Of a stretch of 64,000 bases of DNA, positions 10,201 through 19,843 are shown one piece after another (the first letter of the stretch is position 1; every line of letters starts with the position of its first letter). Source of the stretch: Heterotrichella gracilis (Eukaryota; Sar; Xanthophyceae; Tribonematales; Xanthonemataceae); assembly GCA_032358255.1 (NCBI GenBank), contig JAULBX010004998.1:62001-126000 (forward strand), written 5' to 3'. A program made the position numbers and the translations under genes. The notes under the pieces were generated by a model. That model was given only the letters and a program-made list of their open reading frames with translations, was not told the DNA's origin and made no database searches.

Positions 10201-13053
10201 AACCCTAAACCCTATATCCTGAATATACGGAAGAAAATAGGGTATTCTTTGGCGCCATGGGTCCAGGCGGTGCTGGAGCATTGGGAGGTGAACAAATCCC
10301 TGCACATTCAACATCCCAGAATCGCCAAAAACCTGAACCTCGAACCCGTAAAATGAAACTCCCGTATTTGTAAATCGTTTGAACTCCAATTCCAAGTCAT
10401 GATGGAACCGTTTCCTGACAAAGCATTGTGTCACCGCAACTAGTCATTGAGAGTGGCAACCTAGCGCATGCGCTGGCACAGCAAAAACACTTACCGACGC
10501 CCTGTTAGCCTACTGATACCTTCCCCCTCCCGTCCCGCCTGCAGAACAGCCAGGAGTACTGCGCCACAGGCAAACCGCCCACCGTGTGCACCTTAGATGC
10601 TGAGCTGGAGCCCCTGCAGCTGTCAAAGGCAGCGCAGTTTGGGCTGCCCACAGAGTGGGTGGATCGCCTGTACTCGCTGGATAAGGAGAGGCGCCAGGTG
10701 AGCCATATGTGTTGTTGCTAGGAAGTTGTTATTATGATCTGTTTGATGCACCAGACGCTACCCACCATGCTTTCCTGGTGCTGCCACATGGGGCCATGGC
10801 GCCGCCTGTTGACATGTCACAGTGACCACCTTTGCAGGCGCTGAGGCACTTGCAAACCCTTGTCGAAAACCCTGAACCCTAGATTCGTGACCCCTGTTCA
10901 GGGCGTAATGGTCCCCGCATTGAATCTCAAAAAAATTTTAATAAAAGCTATACTTTACACCCAAGAAAGACAGGATTGTGTGCTGCGTGCAGGTGATGCG
11001 TGTGCGCAGCTGTGTAGCGGGCAGCCATGCCTCCCAGGTGCTGCCAGATGGCGCCATGGTTTTGGCTGTGGAGGGTCAGCCGGTGACCAACTTTGCTGGC
11101 GTGGAGGAGATCATCGCAAAGGCCATGGCGCATGGCAAGGTGGGTGGTTTGGGGTGCTGAGTAAGGATTGATTGTTCATAAAATGGGCTGTTTAAGAGTG
11201 GGAGGTGATCCATCGATAAAGCAAGGCGCAGACAAGGTGGGTCTGGTAGGACAGGCATGGCAGGGGACGGGTCAGCAGGAAACGCTACATTTCCACTTGA
11301 AGATCCTTGTTGTAAGCACACAACAAAAAGAGAAAGACCGCCACATTTGCCCCAATTCTTGCAGCAGAAGGCAGGTGTACCTGTGAACCTCTCAAACTCC
11401 ACCAAGGGTTTCTCCCTTTAAACCCTACCCCGTCCCTCCACAGGCGGCCAAAGCCCATACCCTCCCAGACGCGCTCAATGGCCCCGCTGCCAAGAAGCCT
11501 CGCACAGACAACGGCACAGCAAATGGCGCAGCCAACGGCACAGCCAATGGCACAGGCAACGGCGGTGCTGACGTGGCGGGTGACGAGGGGCGCCATGTGC
11601 GCGTGACCCTGTTCAACGACTCCAAGGTGGAGGATGTATTTGTGAGGCCAGGGGAGGAGGACGGCCTGGGGACGGACAGGCTGGTGCACTGGTGCGGGGC
11701 GCAGCTGCAGGCGCCACACAGGTGAGCTCGCGGGGCCTTGCGAAAATACCCAGGTTGTATGTATATGCTTGGGGTAACATCTGGGTACTATTGCTGCGTG
11801 ATGTCAGGAAATGTCACATTCTGTGGGATCACAGGAGAAGAGGCACATGTATGCTCGGGTGGCCTTGCAAGCTTACATGCATATCATGAGAGGCCGGGTC
11901 AACATTAGCCTTGCAGCAATGGTTGTATCTTGACTCTGGAAAAGCATGCGTATATATATATACCAATTGTCGCTGGTGCACCTCACCCCAGCAGCCCACA
12001 ACCCCCAGTGGAATGGGGTGTGTGTGGCTGATGGAGCACACAAGCTTTCTAACTACCCGTATTTTTTCCAATCTTGGCGCCAGCACCTATACTCCACGGT
12101 GTATTCCCCGCTTATCTGCAGGGCTGTGAGGGAGCTGCGGTACCCTGTGAGGGAGCCGGAGGGCGCCAGCGGGGTGTATGTGTCCAGGTGGCACCACGGC
12201 TCACCCTAAAACCCTAAAACCCTAAAACCCTGATCCCTCCCATTGCAGGGCTGTGAGGGAGCTAGGGTACCTTCCGGAGGGCGCAAGCGGGGTGTATGTG
12301 TCCAGGTGGCACCACGGATCCCCCGCGCACCGCTACGGTCTGTACGCGCTGCACTGGATACTGGAGGTCAACGGGGTGGCCACGCCGGATCTGGACACTT
12401 TCCTGCAGGTAAGCATTGATGCATTTTTGTTGATGCCAACCCGTGAGGGCTTATGAATATTGCTGTGGTCCATACCATGCATGAAAACCATGGGACAACT
12501 GTATTGTGTGCACTGCCATCAAGGCACCATTTGCTGCTTCAGGTGGCGTTGGAGTTCAACTTGTGGGATCTCCTGGATAAAGCTGTGGTCCATATCACCA
12601 TGCATGTTAATGTGGATGTCTCAGACAACATTTGCTGCTGCTGCAGGTGGTGCGGGAGTTCAAGGACGGCTCACCGTGGATGTCTCAGACACCCTAACCT
12701 TTAAACTCTAAACCCTGAACCCTGAACCCTAAACCCTAAATCCATTTGCTGGTGCTTCAGATGGTCTGGGAATTCAAGGACGGCTCACGGTGGATGTCTC
12801 AGACTTCCTAAACCTTAAACTTTAAACCCCACACCCTAAACCCTAAACCCATTTCCGGTGCTGCAAGGTGGTGCGTGAGTTCAAGGACGGCTCCTTTGTG
12901 CGCCTCAAGGTGGTGCACCTCGAGACCACCAAGACCAAGGTGCTGTCGGTGCGGGTGGACCTGCGCTACTGGCCCACCTGGGAGCTGCGGCTGGACAAGA
13001 GGGCATGCGAGTGGAAGCGGGTGGAGATCCAGGGGCCGGATACCGAACCCTAA
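4237..13053 (+). CDS. DEG7: DEG7/Nma111-type serine protease, 18 exons
   Basis: Exons: 4237-4382, 4978-5093, 5449-5654, 5932-6016, 6313-6476, 6639-6813, 7045-7184, 7310-7387, 7761-8086, 8485-8820, 9134-9341, 9567-9755, 10007-10192, 10545-10697, 10993-11139, 11444-11721, 12249-12408, 12868-13053. They sum to 3279 bp, 1092 aa; Arabidopsis DEG7 is about 1100 aa. All phases join. It is an ATP-independent HtrA/Deg endopeptidase with the family's duplicated layout: an active protease domain, a degenerate one (about residues 500-780) and PDZ-type segments after each. The triad is visible: His83 in LTNRHVV, Asp114 in PVHDFGF and Ser198 in GGSSGSP. Residues 885-920 hold an Asn-Gly-Thr-Ala repeat next to [10 protein letters not shown], which resembles a nuclear signal. 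The N terminus ([11 protein letters not shown]) does not look like a transit peptide. Introns contain exon-edge copies and telomere-like tracts, and the last codons and the stop fall in such a tract. The last exon uses a non-CAG acceptor (CAAG). Confidence 0.95.
6551..6580 (+). repeat. Intronic copy of DEG7 exon 5 3' edge
   Basis: The end of DEG7 exon 5 and its donor (about 6461-6490, CAAGCTGCTCCAAGTA followed by a CCCTAG stretch) recurs here within the next intron. The copy has lost the GTACGT donor form (GTAGAC). It looks like a short tandem duplication. Confidence 0.65.
8350..8418 (+). repeat. Tandem partial duplicate of DEG7 exon 10
   Basis: A near-identical copy of the first ~70 bp of exon 10 (8485 onward), including its CAG acceptor and the preceding pyrimidine-rich stretch, lies about 135 bp upstream. 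The copy reads in frame through [11 protein letters not shown] and then reaches a stop shortly after its edge. The downstream copy continues as the real exon. Use of the upstream acceptor with no compensating splice would truncate the protein after about 505 residues. Confidence 0.85.
9796..9840 (+). repeat. Intronic copy of DEG7 exon 12 3' edge plus donor
   Basis: The last ~30 bp of exon 12 with its GTGAGAG donor (about 9725-9769) is repeated here about 71 bp downstream. A TTTAGGG tract separates the two copies and another follows the second, so the repeated unit contains exon edge, donor and telomere-like repeat. Confidence 0.8.
10250..10290 (+). repeat. Intronic copy of DEG7 exon 13 3' edge plus donor
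   Basis: The exon 13 end (about 10155-10195, coding [10 protein letters not shown]) is repeated about 95 bp downstream with a GTGAAC donor-like site. A CCCTAAA tract lies between the copies. The copy is intronic in the full-length model. Confidence 0.8.
12118..12206 (+). repeat. Upstream duplicate of DEG7 exon 17 start
   Basis: An AG acceptor plus about 85 bp matching the start of exon 17 (12249 onward) lies about 127 bp upstream of it. It codes AVREL...[15 protein letters not shown] and then runs into CCCTAAAACCCTAAAACC, where the first stop in frame occurs. The copy carries a small internal duplication relative to the retained exon. Confidence 0.85.
12207..12236 (+). repeat. Interstitial telomere-like repeat (CCCTAAAA)n
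   Basis: Three consecutive CCCTAAAA units end the duplicated exon 17 fragment and precede the acceptor of the real exon 17. They lie within a gene, not at a chromosome end. Confidence 0.85.
12531..12867 (+). repeat. Tandem array of DEG7 exon 18 acceptor copies with telomere-like tracts
   Basis: The acceptor and first codons of exon 18 (coding VVREFKDGS) occur as decayed copies near 12541, 12647 and 12761 before the retained copy at 12868. The two middle units are about 105-115 bp long and share a downstream GGATGTCTCAGAC element followed by CCCTAAA/CCCTGAA tracts. The retained exon has a CAAG acceptor, whereas the first two copies keep canonical CAG; the third has TTCAG. Confidence 0.85.
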
Positions 13054-13061
13054 ACCCCAAA

Positions 13062-13203
13062 CAGAGGGTATGCGATGGGCAGCAGGTTGATATTCATGGG
13101 CCAGGGGCTGAGGCGTAAAGGGTGGGTTGAGGTGTAATCCTGAACCGTAAACAGAGGGTATGTGAGGGGCAGCGGGTTGAGATCCAGGGACCGGGGCCGG
13201 ATG
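13062..13203 (+). repeat. Two downstream copies of DEG7 exon 18 3' edge
   Basis: The sequence around GGTGGAGATCCAGGGGCCGG (about 13020-13040) reappears in diverged form near 13083-13106 and more closely near 13165-13200, each preceded by an AACAGAGGGTATG element. They lie beyond the stop codon, in the 3' UTR or flank. A TGTAA, the usual green-algal polyadenylation signal, occurs at 13133-13137. Confidence 0.7.
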
Positions 13204-16186
13204 GGTGACGGGTGGTGTGGTGGAGAGGGGTGTGTGGTGGTGCGGTGGGTGGGTGGGTCAGGCGTGTACGCAAGCTTTTTGATAGGGTTTGGGGTTGAGT
13301 GGCGCATGCTGGCGAGGGCGGGGTCAAGACTTTGGCGGGCGGGGCCTGGCGGCGTTTGGCAAGGTTTCTATGTGTATGTGGTTATCTATAAATATATTCT
13401 GCGTAAGTCCATATTTTATGGGTTTCATGTGCAGTAGTACATCGGGGGAAAAGAGTGTTTACGAGAAACGGATTGGTCAACAGTCTTGTACTTAATTACT
13501 TGCAGTGCGCGTGCTTGGATCCTATTGGTATCTCCTTTGCAAATGTGTCCCTGCAATTAAAAATTTCGATTGCAAATTATGTGTTTTTACGAGGCAACCC
13601 CCTCACTGGCATCCTCTTGCAGGCCTATTGCACGCATATAGCATGCAACATGACGCAGGTAGTACGCATGTCTCATGGACAAGTGTTGTATAAGTAAAGT
13701 TTTCATCCAGGGAGAGTTTGTAAAAGGGTCAACGATTTGCATATGTTATCTGCAACAAGGACAATGTCATGTCATGCCTGTTTCATGAAGTGCCAATTGG
13801 GACTTTTCCCTGCAGTGCACTGCGTTACATTACCCAGTACAGCATCTTAGAAGGTGGTTTTAGCCACTCTTTTTACCACACAGAATGCTTTATGTCTTGA
13901 TTATGTTGTGGACTTTGCGTAATTTAATATGTGTCTCAGGGCAATGAGACAATGTTGGCTTTGAATGGCTTTTACTGTAAATGTAGCTGTAAACACTCTT
14001 CACATGCATTGCGACGATGTTCAACATTCTTGAGGAGCAGATAATTTGGATTCAATCAATCCAATATTGTGCCCTGAGGCCCTTCATACCAATCTCACAC
14101 ATGGTGTGGTGTGGTGTGGTGGTGAAGGCCGCTTGGTGAACACCACTGCAATGTCATGTCCTGAGTCACGCACTGTGCCTGTCATGTACATGGGCGTCCA
14201 GCAAATGCATGCATGGCATTCTAAGAAGACTTGTCAGCCTGGGCAGGTTGCTGGACAATTTGGAAGGTGGTTGAGAAGCGGCCAGCAATTTGTGAATCCG
14301 GAAGCCTTTGCTCAACTAGGTTTTTGTCAAAAACTGGACGCCATGTGGCCTCCAAGTGGGGCTGGACTTTTGGAGGCTAGCTTCTTTGTGACAACGGTTG
14401 CCGCTGGACACAAAGTACTGCCCACTTGAAGTTCTGCATTTGCCTATAATGCAGCGAGTGACGTGTACGGCGTTTTGATGGGCGGGCGAGGCCTGTCAGG
14501 TACCGGGGCGCCTCGCACTAGTCCACATGCGTTGTACTACGCCTCGTCACGAGACGGATCACCATGGGGGAGGTTGACCATTTTGGCATTTTCTGGTACC
14601 CAAGTTTCAGGTTGTGCTGACGCAGGATACGCAATCCAAATCCGCCCTTTGAGCTGGTCTAGCGCATGCTGATGTCGAGGTGGCCACTAAAGGGACCAAG
14701 TACAAGGCAACAAATCACGTGAGGCTGGCAGAGCACGTGCATTTGGTCTTGGACATGACTCCAGAGCCCTCCCTTTGTCAGGCAGTCCAGTGGCAAAGCT
14801 GCTGCAGAAGCCCAGGACCTTGCCCTTTCACCTTTGTGCAAATCCGCATGGTGCTCGCTATCATTGGAAGTGTTCTACAAAGTCGAAGTCCTCTCGAGTT
14901 GCATACGTTTTAAGCTCTAAGGGTGTCTTGTACTCGTCTGTCCAGCGTTGGACGTCGCCAGAAAGCCTTCAGCCTCTGGGCACACAACTGTCTTGAGAGT
15001 ACACCCTTGGTCAACTTGAAGGGAAGTAGGAAGTCGCCTTGCGCCCCATCTGCATGCGTGAAACATTGCTGCCAACGCGTTTCCTGAATTAGCTGGTATT
15101 GAACACCTTAGTGTCACTTCTGCGTTCACCACTCGCCATGGCCGTCTTGTCCCTCGAGGCCCGATTGGGTCAACGCCAGTCTGAACAAGGCGGCCCATGC
15201 ATGGAGGCTCCAGTTCGCCCGCTTCATCCACTGCATGGGACCGCAAAACCCGGCTTCACCGTCTCTACAACCTCTGCGTTTGTGCCTTACCGCCGGGCTG
15301 AGCAACGAGGTGCACTGCACGAGTCTGCGGCTGCCCACAAGGCCACCTCGGTTTCCCACCCTTCGCCTGCTGACGAGGAGGGTGCACCTCCGACATGCCA
15401 GGCGCCCAACAAGGTACGCTCAAGCCTTTCAGAGGTACCCAGCTGCTTGAAATTGCCACGCCGTGGTATATGGTGGCCCAAGGGGCTGCATCACTTACGT
15501 TCGTTGCGTGGTCACTGCTACTAGCTGCATCGGCTAGCCCGTCCCTTGGAGGGCTCGGGGAGTCTAGCCAGACATTCAATCTGGCACAGGGACGCTCAAC
15601 TTTGTCAATTCCATGCAAAGTTCCTCATGCAGCAGAGACCCAGTTGGTGTGCTTGGCTAGGTGTGTGCAGCGGGATCCCTGCTTGCCTAAATTAATTCAC
15701 AGTGCTGATCCAATTTGACCCAACTTGCAGTGCAGAGGTTCCATGTGCATATTATGTGGGTTGCTATGGGCTAGGTTACACATGTACATGCACAGACTGC
15801 TGTCCTCAACATGCATACCTCCGACAACTTTCTCTATATGCATGCCAGTTGCCAATGCACTAGGTATTGTTCCATGTGAATCGTGGCACAACATCCCTGC
15901 CACTGATGGTACTACTTGTAGCCACATGAGTGGCTGTCCATGCGCACGCAGCAATGTGGCATCACGCAATGGTAACCACTCGGTTGGGTCTTGTCAATAC
16001 ATGCCTGCTCTCTGGCATGCCGTGACATGCTGCACACTGTGTTTATGGTTTAGGTTTAGGGTTTTCTTCCTTGTCCAGGCGCAACACTGTCAGTCTCCAC
16101 CTTTAAGGTAAGTTACCGCATTCCACCTGTCCACAGGAATCCAAGCCAGCTGCAGCAAACAGCCCATCGTCCAGCCAAGCTCTTGA
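13204..16186. other. No gene recognised
   Basis: About 3 kb with only short or overlapping ORFs. The stretch around 14.9-15.6 kb is coding-like in composition on both strands, but no frame gives a family I can name; it may be a decayed coding sequence or element. Exon-like pieces before 16.18 kb may belong to the Pro-rich gene that follows, but I could not join them in phase. Confidence 0.4.
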
Positions 16187-17983
16187 GCGCATTCCTGGCG
16201 CCGCACGCTGACCTACACTCCCCGCGAGAGGTCACCTCCCCGCCCCAGTCAACCCTTGGCATCGCATGCGCCTGTAGGTCCATCAGCATGCAGACCTGCA
16301 AGAAAAGCTGCGCTGCCAGCCAATTGCTGCCCAGGGCCTGACAATCAACCTTCATCTGCACCCACCTCCCAGACGGCGCTCTTCTCCCTGTCACTGGACT
16401 CAGCCTGCATTGCTTCAGCTGCACAACCCTCCACAGACCCACAGCAGCAGAGCAGAGCAGCGGGATTCGCACCCACATGGCCCAGGCCGCTGCCCCACAG
16501 CAAGTGTTTGGAGGTGCCAGGCAGCCACCCAGCCCTCCCCATCAGGCCGCCCAGCATGGTTGTCAAGCCATCCACAGTGCAAGCTGAGCCAGTGGGGAGC
16601 AAGCCAGCGCAACCCACCACAGCACCCCATGTGATACGGCAACATGGCCTGGGGAGCTTCCGGGTGCTGGCAGGTGTGCCCATACCTCATTCTGCGCAGC
16701 TAGGATCTGCGCCTTTGCCAGCCACCCAGCCCAGCAGCGCCAGTCATGTGGCTACTGCGTCATGGATGCAGCCCGTGCAGACTCAGCACCACAAGGAAAC
16801 CACCACAATGGCGCCCCCCACGCATCCAGCCCCACCCCTGCCATGCTCAGCGCAGCCTCCCCAGAGCCCCCACACAGGAAGCGCACCTCCTTGCAGTCGA
16901 GCCGCGTTCATGGAGCCCATGCCTCGGCAGGGAGTCCCCATTGGAGCAAGGGCTGAGGAGCGTCGGCCTGGGGGTCTGACCTCGGCTGTGCAGGCGCACG
17001 CCCTGTCGGTGCTGCAGCAGCTGTTTGTCACCGCCATGCAGGAGGGGTGCGTGGAGGAGGCCCTTGCCGCTCTGCGCAGCATGCCCGCCCTCGCCTCCTG
17101 CGGCGCGTGCGGCGCTGGCAGCGTGTTCCGCCCGCGCGATCCCCCGCCCGCGGCAAGGCAGGTGGCTATCACCCCCAGCGCGCCGCCCATCCACATTCTG
17201 CAGGCGCGGCATGTCGATGTGGATGGGCGGGATGGCCATGTGGCAGCCGCCAGGCCAGCTCAGCATGGGCAGCATGGCGTGGTCAGCATGGCACAGCAAG
17301 GTGGTGGGCGGTGTGCACTCGCCTCAGCACCCAGCCTGGTGGAGCCCACCACGCCACCCGCAAGCACCCCCACCTCCAAGAGGAGGCGGGAGGATGAGTT
17401 TGGCAGTGGGGAGGGGGAGCATGGCGCGCAGCTGCAGATGCCTGCAGGTGGCGCAGACGTGGGCAGCAAGCGGGTCAGGGTGATGGGCTCGCAGGCTGCC
17501 CCACATCTAAGTCAGCCGCAGGCCACACGTGAGGTGTTCAGCTCAAGGTGCGCCTGGTTGACAATCAAGTTGCAATGATGCATCGGAAGAATATATGGTG
17601 ATTAAAATTGATGAAAAATAAGTTAAATTTTACCAAAGTTTTCAGTCTCATTTCATTCGCCAATGCGAAGTTGTAACGCAGTATATTATCAAAGTCGCTT
17701 GGGTACTGCAAGGTATGCCGCAATATTTCATCTGTCCGCATGCTGTTTTACTTGATTGCTGTCCAGTATTGCTACAGTAAAGTTTTAAGTGCGAGAGCTG
17801 CAAATTGTGATGTTATTCTTGTGCTTGAGTCACCTAATTGTTGTATGCTGGTGGTGCAGGATGCCTTTCTACCATCAATTTGTTCACAAGGGCATACCTT
17901 ATGGCAGCCAGCAGGCGTTCATGCAACCCGCAGCACCCAGGTCATCAGCGGCTGCCTCTGGTCCCAATACAGCTGAAGGATGA
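16187..17983 (+). CDS. Pro/Ala-rich, probably nuclear protein (5' end unresolved)
   Basis: An open frame from 16187 to 17547 joins through a GTGCGC donor to a last exon at 17860-17983; the phase agrees, giving at least about 490 aa. The start is not settled. No ATG is obvious at the 5' end of the frame (the first clear in-frame ATG is near 16556) and upstream exons probably exist. The protein is rich in Pro, Ala, Ser and Gln. A short helical-looking stretch (VLQQLFVTAMQEGCVEEAL) sits in the middle and a basic patch SKRRREDEF near the end looks like a nuclear signal. The C-terminal exon codes MPFYHQFVHKGIPYG. The second Pro/Ala-rich gene at 46.8-49.4 kb has the same style and a matching basic C-terminal patch, so the two may be distant paralogues. 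No DNA-binding domain seen; function unknown. Confidence 0.6.
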
Positions 17984-19843
17984 TAAATCAACTTGGTGAC
18001 CTGCATGGCAAGTGTTGGAGTATTTCTGGAGGAACGAGATATCAATTCGGCACAAATGGGGACAAAGTCATGAGTCATTTCTTCTGATATGCCAGCAGAT
18101 CCATTGCCAGCAATGTATGATCGCATCCTTGTTACATGACATGAATGAACCAACAAATCTAATTGGAGCACAAACAGACCCACAAACCTTGCCAGGAACT
18201 GTCACTCCAAAGAACTTGCAAGCCATTTATTTGCAGACCTTTCTAATCAGCCATGCAACAGAGATATTGGTAGCAGGTATTATCAAGATATCACTTTGTT
18301 CCAAGGTTATGGATACTATCCATACTATATATGATTGCTGTGTCAGATTTGTCGACTCCTTACTTGAATCATGTATTATGTGTCCGGGACAGCAACATGT
18401 ATTTTAATGACATAGTATGCCAATGGCTGCATGTATTTCCCACATGCCTGAACAGTTAATCCTGAGTTTGCATGCATCTGCAGAACATGTTTTGAACTTG
18501 ACATTTCATTTCGAATGGAAAATTTCCAGTGGGAAATTTGGCCACATACCGGTTACCGTACCTACCTACTATGAGAGTAGTAGCTAAACTACAGCTTTGG
18601 TGTTAGAGCGCCATTCTTGGAGATTGTGCAGCTATGATCATCTGATGATACATGGCCATGGTTTTCAGCGTGCAAATGCAAACAATTGTTAACGGGGCCA
18701 GGGGATTCTGTTGTTGAAATAACATACACTTACTATTAACCCCTCGCGGTGACAAGTTTAGCCTTGCAACCCTTGTTACAATTGACACCCACACAGCCAC
18801 CTTGGGCTGAATATAGTCTAAGACTCGGATCTCAACGGCAACATGTCACTGACTCAGGGATGAGCAGGATAAATGTCAATTGCAATACTGTAAAAACCCC
18901 CCACATACAGTACCATACATGCTGGGTAAAAACACCAGCATTGCAACACTCGCTAGTCCCAAAGCATTGCAATGCAGTGGCTGTACACCTACATATAGAC
19001 TTTGGCTTAACAAATGAAAGCGGAGCGCTAGGCATGCACATGGGCCATGGCCAGTGAGACATGCGCAACAGCTTGTGCTATAATGTGGAATGCACATGCC
19101 ATGGCATCATACCGTCATGGGTGATGGTGTATTTCAAGACAATTTCAATAAATTCATATGTAAATTTTGAAGTCAAATATATTTAATCGCTTGCAGTGTT
19201 CAACTCTATGGTACAGTCCAGCGCATTCTGGATGCAGGTGGCTATTCTAGAGCAAAACTTTGCTGCCTAGGGAATGCAAAATTTGAGTGAAGGATGACTT
19301 CATGGAGGGGCTCAGAGCCAAAGGTCACCTAATGCCTAATAATGTACAGACACTTTGATGGCTCCACGTGGGATGCAGTAACATTCCTCTATCCAGAAGA
19401 GGCTGCACGCCACTCAGCGGAAGCTGAATTCAGGCAAAAACATATGGCAGACCACACAACTTGGTGGCCAATACGCATTCAATACAATTTTGTGTACTGA
19501 TGGTGGTGGGCTACCCTGCCATAGAGGGTGGTAAAGGAAACCCTAGGAAAGCCCTAGAAACAGAGTTGCGCAGGGATGTACACAGGCCCTAAACGTCGGC
19601 AAAATGGAAAATTCCGGCAGCCTGAGGGGTGGAAAACGACATCGATAGCTCATTGTCCTTCACTTATAAAAGTACACCCCATCTGAAACACTTTTTGAAC
19701 AATAAACAATATTAACAGTCAAAGTTGAAATGGGAGGTGAATTTGCAATACATATTGCCAGGAGTTGAATATATTGCTTGACATCACGTAATATATTCAA
19801 GTCTTCTGGAAATGCAGCTGCCAACCACTGGAATGTTGCAGTC
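17984..19843. other. No gene recognised
   Basis: About 1.9 kb of AT-richer intergenic DNA between two convergent genes. It should contain both 3' UTRs. Short ORFs show no motif. Confidence 0.5.

Noticed and set aside
14900-15600. Possible mobile-element coding remnant
   Set aside because: Open frames on both strands look coding-like in composition, but no family motif could be recognised, so no element is claimed.
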